64,000 nucleotides of DNA from contig NZ_CP068771.1 of the NCBI RefSeq assembly GCF_018336935.1, positions 4,836,001-4,900,000 on the forward strand, written 5' to 3'. Shown in pieces: positions 49,292-57,315 of this stretch; the stretch's first letter is position 1, and every line of letters begins with the position of its first letter. The position numbers and the translations under genes are program-made. The notes beneath the pieces are model-generated. The model ran no database searches and had not been told where the DNA came from. It was given only the letters and a program-made list of their open reading frames with translations. Source of the stretch: Serratia plymuthica (GTDB lineage: Bacteria > Pseudomonadota > Gammaproteobacteria > Enterobacterales > Enterobacteriaceae).

Positions 49292-49319
49292 GCGGCGAAA
49301 ATCGGTTGGTTTTCGCCGC
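49292..49319 (+). terminator. Hairpin after the pst operon
   Basis: A perfect 10-bp stem GCGGCGAAAA / TTTTCGCCGC with an 8-nt loop lies just after the pstB stop. The A and T tracts lie within the stem rather than after it. Probable end of the pst transcript. Confidence 0.7.
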
Positions 49320-49553
49320 TGACTACGATAAAACTCAGCAGGCATGATTCGCCATCTGAATAAAAATATTTTTTATATTTCTTCCGGCCTCTGCTTTATT
49401 AATGTTATACAGTTGGTGCTTACCAAGACTCGGGTTCCTGGTGTGCTATATATATGTTTTTTTGTTGCCTATCACGTCAATCATTGATTTTTATTATAAT
49501 TTAATTTTCGTGGTCGATAAATGGATGCCTATTTATATAAGGAAGGTATAAGC

Positions 49554-50357
49554 ATGAATATTGATGGTAATTATATTAAAGAAATATCTCTCTTGTTATT
49601 GCCAATGCTGATTTCTGCGGTGGCATGGTGGTTTTCTCGTTGGTTAAAGAGATATGACGCCCGGAGAAATGGCCGGTTTGACCGGGTCAGCGACGTGAAA
49701 CGCCTGTCGGTTCTGTCCCGCATCCAGGCGCTTCGGGATAGGCCGCAGGATGGAATGACGCTGCTGCAAATCAAGGCGCTGTATGAAAGCATCGGGATCC
49801 GCTTGCCGGTATGGGTGGCGCATCAACTGGTGGACTATCTGGGCCGCGCGCCGGTGGCATTGAGCGACCTTGCGCTGAACTGCTTCTTGCGCCGCACTTC
49901 ACTCACCGCGATCAGGGACGAAACATTTACCCTGGATGACCGCCGGCTGCGCCATCAGCACCTTTCTGTGCTGTTTTTCCTGATAGCCAGTGCGTTGGCT
50001 ATCGTCTACGGTTTTTCCATCACCGTGCCCCCGTTAGGGGAAAGCGCAGCCACTGCCAGTAACACCTTTTGGTTTTTATTCTTCTTTTTCGCCTATTTGA
50101 TAATGGCGTTGTTCGTCGTGGCCTGGACGATTAATGAATGGGAATCCCTGCTGCGCGTCAAGGCTTTCTGGCTGAGCTGGCAGCCCCACCTGTGCCAAAG
50201 CGAAGCGGCGTATGAGGCGCGTTGCCGGCATGAGCGGAACGTGGCGGCGCAGGAGAGCGCACCTGATACCGCCTTGCAGACCGTGGTCGATTTGCCGCCG
50301 GCCAAAAAGCCGCAGCGTGGGTGGTTGACGCGCATGCTGGGCAAGAAAGATAAATAA
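49554..50357 (+). CDS. Hypothetical membrane protein, 267 residues
   Basis: I do not recognise this protein. It has an N-terminal hydrophobic segment (about residues 8-28) and a cytoplasmic charged domain of about 110 residues (R-I-Q-A-L-R-D-R-P-Q-D-G through D-D-R-R-L-R-H-Q). Two more membrane helices follow (about 140-160 and 176-198), then a polar, lysine-rich tail. The upstream 49320-49553 region and the first codons are strikingly AT-rich compared with the rest of the window, which could mark acquired DNA. I chose ATG 49554 with GGAAGG at 7 bp; an earlier ATG at 49521 lacks a site. Possible accessory envelope protein; function unknown. Confidence 0.7.
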   Translation: MNIDGNYIKEISLLLLPMLISAVAWWFSRWLKRYDARRNGRFDRVSDVKRLSVLSRIQALRDRPQDGMTLLQIKALYESIGIRLPVWVAHQLVDYLGRAPVALSDLALNCFLRRTSLTAIRDETFTLDDRRLRHQHLSVLFFLIASALAIVYGFSITVPPLGESAATASNTFWFLFFFFAYLIMALFVVAWTINEWESLLRVKAFWLSWQPHLCQSEAAYEARCRHERNVAAQESAPDTALQTVVDLPPAKKPQRGWLTRMLGKKDK

Positions 50358-50386
50358 CCGGTACGGGCCAGAGCAGCATATGGCCC

Positions 50387-50602
50387 TTAACGAGCGTTAC
50401 CGCTCAGCCGCAATACCAACCCAATAAACAGCAAAGCGGCTCCCGAGGCGTAAAGCGGAAACCAGCGCGCCCACCAATGTGCAGAAAACACGGGAGCGCC
50501 GTTTGCATGGTTGGCGGCATAACTGCCGTAAAGATTCAGGGAAAAAGCAATCGCGAAAAGAATCAGACCGATAAAAATAAGCAGGCTTGATATTTTACCC
50601 AT
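50387..50602 (-). CDS. Small hypothetical membrane protein, 71 residues
   Basis: The 71-residue frame has two membrane segments (about residues 6-28 and 47-66) separated by a short loop with tryptophans (H-W-W-A-R-W-F-P-L-Y) and a short basic tail. An AGAGGGAT ribosome binding site precedes ATG 50602. I see no family motif. It is convergent with the hypothetical membrane protein upstream and tail-to-head with speG, with 188 bp in between. The twin-helix structure and clean ribosome binding site suggest a real small membrane protein; function unknown. Confidence 0.65.
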   Translation of the reverse strand: MGKISSLLIFIGLILFAIAFSLNLYGSYAANHANGAPVFSAHWWARWFPLYASGAALLFIGLVLRLSGNAR

Positions 50603-50745
50603 GTATTCATCCCTCTTGTTTTGTTATTTCCATGTTTAAATCTGACTATAGAAAAATATGATGGGGTATCTCGTTATAGCACTAAACTTATTTCATATGT
50701 CATTTTTTGTTATGCAGGGTGAACACATTAATACAGTCACCCCAA

Positions 50746-50771
50746 TAAAAAACCCGCCTGTGCGGGTTTTC
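50746..50771 (-). terminator. Rho-independent terminator of speG
   Basis: An AACCCGC / GCGGGTT stem with CTGT loop has A residues on the left side and T residues on the right, so it can work in both directions. On the minus strand it ends speG 20 bp after its stop. Confidence 0.9.
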
Positions 50772-50790
50772 TCTTTTTTCTCGGTAAGCG

Positions 50791-51342
50791 TCACTTCACC
50801 AGCGGCTTATCATTCGGGGTTTTGAACTTGGCCAGATACTGCGGCTGGAAGATGCACATGCGCAGCACGGTGCGGTATTCGCCGTTGACGAAGAATTCGT
50901 CGATCAGCTCGCCCTCTACTTCGAAGCCCAGCTTGCTGTAGATGTGGATCGCCTTCGGGTTTTCTTTGTCGACGATCAGGTACAGCTTGTACAGGTTCAG
51001 TACCGAGAAGCCGTAATCCATCGCCAGCTTGGCGGCGGTGCTGGCGTAGCCTTTGCCCTGATGGGCCGGATCTATGATGATCTGGAATTCTGCGCGGCGG
51101 TGGATGTGATCAATCTCCACCAGTTCCACCAGCCCGACCTTGGCGCCTTCGTGGGCGATGATAAAACGCCGTTCGCTCTGATCGTGGATGTGTTTGTCGT
51201 AGAGATCGGAAAGCTCGACAAAGGCTTCGTAAGGTTCTTCAAACCAATAGCGCATCACGCTGGCGTTGTTGTCCATCTGGTGGACGAACGCCAGATCATC
51301 CCGTTCCAATGGGCGCAGCCTGACGCTGGTAGTGCTGGACAT
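50791..51342 (-). CDS. speG: Spermidine N1-acetyltransferase
   Basis: The 183-residue GNAT enzyme acetylates spermidine and spermine to prevent polyamine toxicity. The [11 protein letters not shown] start, [21 protein letters not shown] and the acetyl-CoA loop H-Q-G-K-G-Y-A are near-identical to E. coli SpeG. The acidic segment forms the allosteric spermidine site. ATG 51342 has AGAGGAA at about 7 bp; the frame extends upstream to 51438 but without homology. It is a single gene between its terminator and purN. Confidence 0.96.
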   Translation of the reverse strand: MSSTTSVRLRPLERDDLAFVHQMDNNASVMRYWFEEPYEAFVELSDLYDKHIHDQSERRFIIAHEGAKVGLVELVEIDHIHRRAEFQIIIDPAHQGKGYASTAAKLAMDYGFSVLNLYKLYLIVDKENPKAIHIYSKLGFEVEGELIDEFFVNGEYRTVLRMCIFQPQYLAKFKTPNDKPLVK

Positions 51343-51402
51343 GTGTGTTCCTCTATGTCGTGAAATTGTGCAAAGTATAACGTCAGAGAATGAATGGCGG
51401 CG

Positions 51403-51430
51403 AAAAAAAACGGCGCCGCATGGGCACCGT
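51403..51430 (-). terminator. Rho-independent terminator of purMN
   Basis: On the minus strand the stem ACGGTGCC / GGCGCCGT (one G-U pair) is followed by eight T residues, 27 bp after the purN stop codon. Confidence 0.92.
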
Positions 51431-51456
51431 TTAGGCAAGGTTCAGACTGCGCCGTT

Positions 51457-52095
51457 TTAATCGGCGGCGTGGCCCTGTTCCGGCAGGCGTTCGCCGTCCA
51501 GCCAGGCGGCGTTATCACGCATCGCCAACCGGCCTTCGGCAAACCAGTTCACCACCAGCGGGTAAATGGTATGTTCCTGGGTCTGCACCCGTTCAACCAC
51601 CTCATCTTCCTCGTCGCCGGGGAAAATCGGTACCTTGGCTTGCAGGATCACCGGGCCGCCGTCGAGCTGTTCGGTCACGAAGTGCACCGAGGTGCCGTGT
51701 TCGCTGTCACCGTTGTCGATGGCCTGGCGGTGAGTATGCAGCCCAGGGTATTTCGGCAGCAGGGAAGGGTGGATATTCAGCATGCGGCCTGCATAGCGCT
51801 GCACGAACTGCGGGCTGAGAATGCGCATATAGCCGGCCAGCACCACCAGATCCGGCTGGTACCGGTCGATGGCGTCCGCCAGCGCAGCGTCAAACGCCGC
51901 GCGGTCGGCAAAGGCCTTGGCATCCAGCGCATGGGCGGCAATGCCTGCCGCTTCTGCGCGTTGCAGGCCGTAAGCCTGCGCCTTGTTGCTGAACACCGCC
52001 ACAATTTCGGCGGCAATCCGGCCCTGCTGGCAGGCGTCAATCAGCGCCTGGAGATTGCTCCCCTGGCCGGAGACCAACACCACGATCTTTTTCAT
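51457..52095 (-). CDS. purN: Phosphoribosylglycinamide formyltransferase
   Basis: This 212-residue GAR transformylase transfers a formyl group from 10-formyl-THF in the third step of purine synthesis. Seen are V-S-G-Q-G-S-N-L-Q-A-L at the N-terminus and the catalytic Asn and His in M-L-N-I-H-P-S-L-L-P. The catalytic Asp lies in the downstream Q-L-D-G-G-P-V block. The start ATG overlaps the purM stop (TGATG), giving translational coupling. Terminator follows. Confidence 0.97.
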   Translation of the reverse strand: MKKIVVLVSGQGSNLQALIDACQQGRIAAEIVAVFSNKAQAYGLQRAEAAGIAAHALDAKAFADRAAFDAALADAIDRYQPDLVVLAGYMRILSPQFVQRYAGRMLNIHPSLLPKYPGLHTHRQAIDNGDSEHGTSVHFVTEQLDGGPVILQAKVPIFPGDEEDEVVERVQTQEHTIYPLVVNWFAEGRLAMRDNAAWLDGERLPEQGHAAD

Positions 52096-53132
52096 CAGTT
52101 GATGACCACTTGTTGTTCGTCGGAAGATGCGGTCAGTTTACCGATCTTCCACGCTTTTTCACCGGCTGCGGTCAACAATGCGATGGCTTGTTCAACGGAT
52201 TCTTCCGGCAGTGCGATTACCATGCCCACGCCACAGTTAAAGGTGCGGTACATTTCGTGGCGGCTGACGTTACCGGCCTGCTGCAGCCAGCTGAATACCG
52301 CCGGCCACTGCCAGCTTGATTCGTCGATCACCGCCTGCATGCCTTCCGGCAGCACGCGCGGGATATTTTCCCAGAAGCCGCCGCCGGTCAGGTGAGCGAT
52401 GGCGTGCACGTCGATTTTCTCGATCAGTTCCAGTACCGATTTCACGTAAATCTTGGTCGGCTCCAGCAGGTGGTCAGCCAGCGGTTTACCTTCCAGGTCG
52501 GTGGTGGTCGGATCGGTGTTGCTGACTTCCAGGATTTTGCGCACCAGCGAGTAGCCGTTGGAGTGCGGGCCGGAAGCGCCCAGCGCGATCAGCGCGTCAC
52601 CGGACTGCACTTTGCTGCCGTCGATGATTTCGGATTTCTCGACCACGCCGACGCAAAAGCCGGCTACATCGTAATCTTCGCCGTGGTACATACCCGGCAT
52701 TTCGGCGGTTTCACCGCCCACCAGCGCACAGCCGGACTGCTTGCAGCCCTCGGCAATGCCGGTGATGACGCTGGCCGCGGTGTCCACGTCCAGTTTGCCG
52801 GTGGCAAAGTAATCCAGGAAGAACAGCGGCTCAGCGCCCTGTACCACCAGGTCGTTCACACACATTGCGACCAGATCGATGCCGATGGTGTCGTGGCGTT
52901 TCAGGTCCATCGCCAGACGCAGCTTGGTGCCTACGCCGTCGGTACCGGAAACCAGGATCGGCTCGCGGTATTTCTGCGGCAACGCACATAGGGCGCCAAA
53001 ACCGCCCAGACCACCCATCACTTCCGGGCGGCGGGTCTGTTTAACTACACCTTTGATGCGGTCTACCAATGCATTGCCAGCATCGATATCGACACCTGCG
53101 TCTTTATAGCTGAGAGAGGTTTTGTCGGTCAC
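52095..53132 (-). CDS. purM: Phosphoribosylformylglycinamidine cyclo-ligase
   Basis: The 345-residue AIR synthetase catalyses the ATP-dependent ring closure making AIR. It starts with GTG at 53132 ([16 protein letters not shown]), the position of the E. coli start; the frame continues to 53174 but the extra residues have no match. A GGGG run precedes it. Conserved blocks [11 protein letters not shown] and [10 protein letters not shown] are present. It is the first gene of purMN and is preceded by a PurR operator. Confidence 0.96.
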   Translation of the reverse strand: MTDKTSLSYKDAGVDIDAGNALVDRIKGVVKQTRRPEVMGGLGGFGALCALPQKYREPILVSGTDGVGTKLRLAMDLKRHDTIGIDLVAMCVNDLVVQGAEPLFFLDYFATGKLDVDTAASVITGIAEGCKQSGCALVGGETAEMPGMYHGEDYDVAGFCVGVVEKSEIIDGSKVQSGDALIALGASGPHSNGYSLVRKILEVSNTDPTTTDLEGKPLADHLLEPTKIYVKSVLELIEKIDVHAIAHLTGGGFWENIPRVLPEGMQAVIDESSWQWPAVFSWLQQAGNVSRHEMYRTFNCGVGMVIALPEESVEQAIALLTAAGEKAWKIGKLTASSDEQQVVIN

Positions 53133-53217
53133 TGCGCGATCCCCACGACGGTTTGCGGTTTGAATACGGTGCATCCGGCGTTGATACCGGATTAAGGCGC
53201 GGCAATTCTAACAGCGC

Positions 53218-53233
53218 AGGCAAACGTTTGCGA
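53218..53233. promoter_or_regulatory. PurR operator of purMN
   Basis: The 16-bp palindrome AGGCAAACGTTTGCGA matches the PurR consensus ANGCAAACGNTTNCNT. On the minus strand it is followed after the expected distance by TAGAAT, a -10 like element, so it covers the -35 region of purM. Repression by PurR with hypoxanthine/guanine is established for E. coli purMN. Confidence 0.88.
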
Positions 53234-53344
53234 GTGGCTTGTGAACCGGCTCCGTTTTTTCGTCATCTATACTGTTATTCAAATATTCGGACTTTAGTTG
53301 ATCCCGATCGGGCTATTGTGGGTGGCGCGGCCGGTAAAAGGAGT

Positions 53345-53350
53345 TATAAT
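53345..53350 (+). promoter_or_regulatory. -10 element upstream of upp
   Basis: A consensus TATAAT lies 46 bp before the upp start codon. I could not find a good -35 at 16-18 bp, so the promoter may be of the extended or regulated type. Confidence 0.5.
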
Positions 53351-53395
53351 CCCGCGATTTTTTTGGCCGTCAACCACCTTAATAGGAGAAAAATG

Positions 53396-54022
53396 ATGAA
53401 GATCGTTGAGGTGAAACACCCGCTGGTGAAACACAAGCTTGGTCTGATGCGTGAAAATGACATCAGCACCAAACGCTTCCGTGAGCTGGCATCAGAAGTG
53501 GGTAGTTTGCTGACCTATGAAGCGACCGCCGATCTGGAGACGGAAAAAGTCACCATCGAAGGCTGGTGCGGGCCGGTTGAGATAGACCAGATTAAAGGGA
53601 AAAAAATTACCGTTGTGCCGATCCTGCGCGCAGGTCTGGGCATGATGGAAGGGGTGCTGGAGCACGTCCCGAGCGCGCGTATCAGCGTGGTTGGCGTTTA
53701 CCGTGACGAAGAAACCCTGGAGCCGGTGCCGTATTTCCAAAAGCTGGTTTCCAATATCGAAGAGCGTTTGGCGCTGGTGGTTGACCCGATGCTGGCTACC
53801 GGCGGTTCGATGATCGCCACTATCGATCTGCTGAAGAAAGCCGGCTGCAACAGCATCAAGGTGCTGGTGCTGGTTGCGGCGCCGGAAGGGATTGCCGCGC
53901 TGGAGAAAGCGCATCCGGACGTCGAGTTGTACACCGCCTCCATCGACCAATGTCTTAACGATAAAGGGTACATCGTGCCGGGCCTGGGTGATGCCGGCGA
54001 CAAGATATTTGGTACCAAATAA
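53396..54022 (+). CDS. upp: Uracil phosphoribosyltransferase
   Basis: This 208-residue enzyme converts uracil and PRPP to UMP (pyrimidine salvage). The sequence is nearly that of E. coli Upp, with the PRPP-binding D-P-M-L-A-T-G-G-S and uracil-binding [12 protein letters not shown] chose the second of two adjacent ATGs because AGGAG sits 7 bp from it. The frame extends 240 bp upstream across the PurR site but has no homology there. It is followed by a terminator and then uraA. Confidence 0.97.
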   Translation: MKIVEVKHPLVKHKLGLMRENDISTKRFRELASEVGSLLTYEATADLETEKVTIEGWCGPVEIDQIKGKKITVVPILRAGLGMMEGVLEHVPSARISVVGVYRDEETLEPVPYFQKLVSNIEERLALVVDPMLATGGSMIATIDLLKKAGCNSIKVLVLVAAPEGIAALEKAHPDVELYTASIDQCLNDKGYIVPGLGDAGDKIFGTK

Positions 54023-54025
54023 AAA

Positions 54026-54058
54026 AATAAGCCGACTTTAATCAGTCGGTTTTTTTTG
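54026..54058 (+). terminator. Rho-independent terminator after upp
   Basis: A stem GCCGACT / AGTCGGT (six GC-rich base pairs plus a G-T pair) is followed by eight T residues, just after the upp stop codon and before the ERIC element. Confidence 0.9.
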
Positions 54059-54071
54059 CATAAAATATATC

Positions 54072-54198
54072 TATCCCCCAAATAATTGATGTTGCATCAA
54101 GGCGGCAAGCGACAGAATCCCGATGAGCTTACTTAGGTAAGTGATTCGGGTGATTGAGCGTAGCCAACGCAGAGGCAGCGGCAAGTATGACGGGGATA
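54072..54198 (+). repeat. Full-length ERIC (IRU) element
   Basis: This 127-bp element has terminal inverted repeats TATCCCCC / GGGGATA and the core GAGCTTACTTAGGTAAGTGA inside a long inverted repeat. It matches the enterobacterial repetitive intergenic consensus from end to end, and its length is exactly that of a full copy. It lies wholly between the upp terminator and uraA and ends 17 bp before the uraA start codon, so any transcript entering uraA from upp carries its hairpin. ERIC elements are non-autonomous and have no coding capacity. Confidence 0.93.
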
Positions 54199-54215
54199 GC
54201 AGAGGAAAAACATCC

Positions 54216-55505
54216 ATGACCCGTCGTGTGATAGGCGTCAGCGAACGCCCACCGTTACTGCAGACCATTCCACTCAGCTTCCAGCACCTTTTCGCCATGT
54301 TTGGCGCTACTGTGCTGGTGCCCATCCTGTTCAAGATCAACCCGGCGACGGTGCTGCTGTTCAACGGCGTCGGCACGCTGCTGTATCTGTTTATCTGCAA
54401 GGGCAAGATCCCGGCCTATCTCGGGTCCAGCTTTGCGTTTATCTCACCGGTGCTGCTGCTGTTGCCGCTGGGTTATGAGGTGGCGCTGGGCGGTTTCATC
54501 ATGTGCGGCGTGCTGTTTTGCCTGGTGGCGCTGCTCGTCAAAAAAGCCGGCACCGGCTGGCTGGACGTGATATTCCCGCCGGCGGCGATGGGGGCGATTG
54601 TCGCGGTTATCGGCCTGGAGCTGGCGGGCGTGGCGGCCAATATGGCGGGCCTGCTGCCGGCCGACGGCACCAATGCGGATACCACTACCGTGACCATTTC
54701 ACTGGTGACATTGGGCGTGACCATCCTGGGTTCGGTGCTGTTCCGTGGTTTTCTGGCGATAATCCCGATCCTGATTGGCGTGTTGGTCGGGTATGCGCTG
54801 TCGTTCTTTATGGGCGTGGTGGATTTGACGCCAATCCGCGAGGCGCACTGGTTTGCGCTGCCGACCTTCTACACCCCGCGTTTTGAATGGTTCGCCATCT
54901 TCACCATCTTGCCGGCGGCGCTGGTGGTGATCGCCGAGCACGTTGGGCACCTGGTCGTGACCGCAAATATCGTGAAGAAAGATCTGCTCCGCGATCCGGG
55001 CCTGCATCGCTCGATGTTTGCCAACGGCATCTCGACGGTGATTTCCGGTTTCTTCGGTTCAACGCCGAACACCACCTACGGCGAGAATATCGGCGTGATG
55101 GCCATCACCAAGGTTTACAGTACCTGGGTGATCGGCGGCGCGGCCATTCTGGCGATTCTGCTTTCCTGCGTCGGCAAGCTGGCGGCGGCCATTCAGGCGG
55201 TGCCCGTGCCGGTGATGGGCGGCGTTTCACTGCTGCTGTACGGGGTGATCGGGGCTTCCGGCATTCGCGTGCTGATTGAATCCAAAGTGGATTACAACAA
55301 GGCGCAGAACCTGATCCTGACTTCGGTGATCCTGATTATCGGCGTTAGCGGCGCCAAGGTGCATATCGGCGCGGCGGAGTTGAAGGGCATGGCGCTGGCG
55401 ACTATCGTCGGTATCGGCCTCAGCTTGCTGTTCAAGGTCATCAGCCTGTACCGCAAGGAAGAAGAGGTGATCGACGCGCCGGACGAGTCGGCACCACGGA
55501 AGTAA
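54216..55505 (+). CDS. uraA: Uracil permease
   Basis: The 429-residue NCS2-family uracil:proton symporter is of E. coli length. It shows conserved G-A-T-V-L-V-P-I-L-F near the first helix, the F-F-G-S-T-P-N-T-T-Y-G-E-N block of the substrate site and P-V-P-V-M-G-G-V. It imports uracil, which upp then uses. ATG 54216 has AGAGGA upstream; the frame opens earlier inside the ERIC element, which is rejected. Upstream ERIC and the upp terminator separate it partly from upp, so its expression may depend on readthrough or a promoter in or near the ERIC. Confidence 0.96.
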   Translation: MTRRVIGVSERPPLLQTIPLSFQHLFAMFGATVLVPILFKINPATVLLFNGVGTLLYLFICKGKIPAYLGSSFAFISPVLLLLPLGYEVALGGFIMCGVLFCLVALLVKKAGTGWLDVIFPPAAMGAIVAVIGLELAGVAANMAGLLPADGTNADTTTVTISLVTLGVTILGSVLFRGFLAIIPILIGVLVGYALSFFMGVVDLTPIREAHWFALPTFYTPRFEWFAIFTILPAALVVIAEHVGHLVVTANIVKKDLLRDPGLHRSMFANGISTVISGFFGSTPNTTYGENIGVMAITKVYSTWVIGGAAILAILLSCVGKLAAAIQAVPVPVMGGVSLLLYGVIGASGIRVLIESKVDYNKAQNLILTSVILIIGVSGAKVHIGAAELKGMALATIVGIGLSLLFKVISLYRKEEEVIDAPDESAPRK

Positions 55506-55509
55506 ATAA

Positions 55510-55537
55510 AAACGGGCAGCCAAAGGGCTGCCCGTTT
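55510..55537. terminator. Bidirectional terminator between uraA and the GlsB-like gene
   Basis: A 12-bp perfect stem AAACGGGCAGCC / GGCTGCCCGTTT with AAAG loop. The plus side has weak T residues after the stem (uraA end) and the minus side is followed by TTATTT (end of the small gene downstream). Confidence 0.88.
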
Positions 55538-55554
55538 CGTTAATGCGTTATCCG

Positions 55555-55803
55555 TTAACTGCGGATTTTACGGTAAACGAACAGCACTACGATAGCGCCG
55601 ATCACCGCCACGACGAAGCTGCCGAAGTTGAAACCGTCAACTTTGCCATAACCAAAGAAGGTGCTGATGTAGCCACCGACCACGGCGCCGACAATACCCA
55701 ACACGACGGTCAGAATAAAACCGCCGCCGTCTTTGCCTGGCATGATCCACTTGGCTAAAATACCGGCGATGAGGCCGAAGATAATCCAGGAAATAATCCC
55801 CAT
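55555..55803 (-). CDS. GlsB/YeaQ/YmgE-family small membrane protein
   Basis: The 82-residue Gly-rich protein has three membrane helices of the family formerly called transglycosylase-associated (GlsB/YeaQ/YmgE). It has the family pattern I-I-x-G-L-I-A-G-I-L-A-K-W-I-M-P-G and L-G-I-V-G-A-V-V-G-G-Y-I. These are stress-induced inner-membrane proteins of unclear function. ATG 55803 has a good ribosome binding site (AAGGAG). It is downstream of, and on the same strand as, the lipoprotein gene (38 bp gap), so the two may be co-transcribed. Confidence 0.85.
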   Translation of the reverse strand: MGIISWIIFGLIAGILAKWIMPGKDGGGFILTVVLGIVGAVVGGYISTFFGYGKVDGFNFGSFVVAVIGAIVVLFVYRKIRS

Positions 55804-55841
55804 TTACTGCTCCTTACTTTGCTTTTGAGACTCGATTTTTA

Positions 55842-56357
55842 TTACTGCTGTTTGGCTGGCGGGGTGTTTTGCGTCCCGGCAGCGTTGGTATCATTTTTTA
55901 ATTCTTCCGCTTTTTTCTCAGCGCTGTTTTTAATCGCTTCGGTTTTCGCTTTGGCTTCTGCGGTCAGATCCTTGGCGCCACTGATGGCATCGTTTTTAAT
56001 GGATTTAGCCTGATCGACCAACTGTTGGCTTTGTTGGGTGGCGTCATTCTTGATGGCGTCGGCCTTGGCCTTGGCATCATTGGTGATCGCTTCCGCCTGT
56101 CTGGAGGCGTCGTCTTTAATGGCCGAAGCCTTGTCTTTAAGCTGGTCAGCCTGAGTGGCGGCCTCTTTTTTGATTTCCTTGGCGGTAGCTTCCGCTTTAT
56201 CGGTCAGATCGTCCGCTTTTTTCTGCGCGGCGTCTTTCATCTGCTCTGCGCCGTCTTTAGCTTTCTCAAGATTGGCGTCGACTTTGGATGAATCATCACA
56301 ACCGGCAACCAACAGCCCAATGATTGAGGCCAAAAGCACTTTATTCCATACTTTCAT
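55842..56357 (-). CDS. Lipoprotein with 11-residue (LEA-like) helical repeats
   Basis: The 171-residue protein starts M-K-V-W-N-K-V-L-L-A-S with a lipobox L-V-A-G-C at about 20, so it is an acylated envelope lipoprotein. After that the chain has hardly any aromatic residues and is almost entirely Ala/Lys/Asp. It falls into successive 11-residue repeats of the type K-A-K-A-D-A-I-K-N-D-A (at least seven in line, about residues 70-145). This is the hendecad pattern of LEA/apolipoprotein-like amphipathic helices. Function is unknown; an envelope desiccation/osmotic-stress or membrane-spacer role is a guess. It is upstream of the GlsB-like gene, probably in an operon. Confidence 0.82.
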   Translation of the reverse strand: MKVWNKVLLASIIGLLVAGCDDSSKVDANLEKAKDGAEQMKDAAQKKADDLTDKAEATAKEIKKEAATQADQLKDKASAIKDDASRQAEAITNDAKAKADAIKNDATQQSQQLVDQAKSIKNDAISGAKDLTAEAKAKTEAIKNSAEKKAEELKNDTNAAGTQNTPPAKQQ

Positions 56358-56586
56358 TGTCTATGTCCTTGTAGAAACCTGGTTTATGGTGACTGCATTT
56401 CGCCCCTCTATACTAGGATAAATCTTGGATAAAATACAAATTTCGCCAGCGATGGCAGTGAGTTACTTTACGCTCACGGAGGGCGGTTGCTCACTATTGC
56501 GGCATAAAATCCTGCCGGTTCAACAGAGCCTGCTTTTTGTGATAGACTCACCGTGTTTTCCTGCCAGTTTTGGTTGAGGTGCTTCC

Positions 56587-57288
56587 CTGAATACGCCGGC
56601 ACAGCTTTCACTGCCACTTTATCTTCCCGATGATGAAACTTTTGCCAGTTTTTATCCGGGCGAGAACCCATCCCTATTGAGCGCGATCCAGTCTGCCGTT
56701 CGTCAGGAACATGGCAGCTATATCTATTTCTGGTCTCGCGAGGGCGGTGGGCGCAGTCACCTGTTGCATGCGGCCTGTGCGGAGCTTTCACAGCGTGGTG
56801 AAGCAGTGGGCTATGTTCCGCTGGATAAGCGCGCCTATTTCGTGCCGGAAGTGCTGGATGGCATGGAGCAGTTGGCCCTGGTGTGCATCGACAATATCGA
56901 ATGCATCGCAGGCGACGAAGAGTGGGAAATGGCGATCTTTAATCTCTACAACCGCATTCTGGAAACCGGCCGCACGCGCCTGTTCATTACCGGCGATCGC
57001 CCGCCGCGTCAATTGAACCTCCATCTGCCTGACCTGGCTTCGCGCCTCGACTGGGGGCAAATCTACAAGCTGCAACCGCTGTCGGATGAAGAGAAACTGC
57101 AGGCTTTGCAACTGCGCGGTAAACTGCGTGGGTTTGAACTGCCGGAAGACGTAGGCCGTTTCCTGTTGAAACGGTTGGATCGCGAGATGCGCACGTTGTT
57201 TACGACGCTGGATCAGCTCGATCGCGCTTCGATCACCGCTCAGCGCAAGCTGACCATCCCGTTCGTCAAAGAAATTCTGGGGCTGTAG
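56587..57288 (+). CDS. hda: DnaA regulatory inactivator Hda, CUG start
   Basis: The 233-residue AAA+ protein stimulates ATP hydrolysis on DnaA bound to the sliding clamp and so prevents re-initiation. The N-terminal Q-L-S-L-P-L (clamp-binding motif), a degenerate Walker A (G-G-G-R-S-H-L) and C-terminal T-L-D-Q-L-D-R-A-S all match E. coli Hda. No ATG exists at the homologous start. An in-frame TGA lies 9 bp upstream of a CTG (56587) that begins L-N-T-P-A-Q-L, with GAGG 8 bp before, and the next in-frame NTG is TTG at 56677, inside the conserved sequence. As in E. coli (where I recall a CUG start), CUG is the only reasonable initiation codon. In E. coli hda follows uraA; here two genes separate them. 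Confidence 0.94.
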   Translation: MNTPAQLSLPLYLPDDETFASFYPGENPSLLSAIQSAVRQEHGSYIYFWSREGGGRSHLLHAACAELSQRGEAVGYVPLDKRAYFVPEVLDGMEQLALVCIDNIECIAGDEEWEMAIFNLYNRILETGRTRLFITGDRPPRQLNLHLPDLASRLDWGQIYKLQPLSDEEKLQALQLRGKLRGFELPEDVGRFLLKRLDREMRTLFTTLDQLDRASITAQRKLTIPFVKEILGL

Positions 57289-57315
57289 CCCTAGTCCTGC
57301 AATGACCTATCGCCG

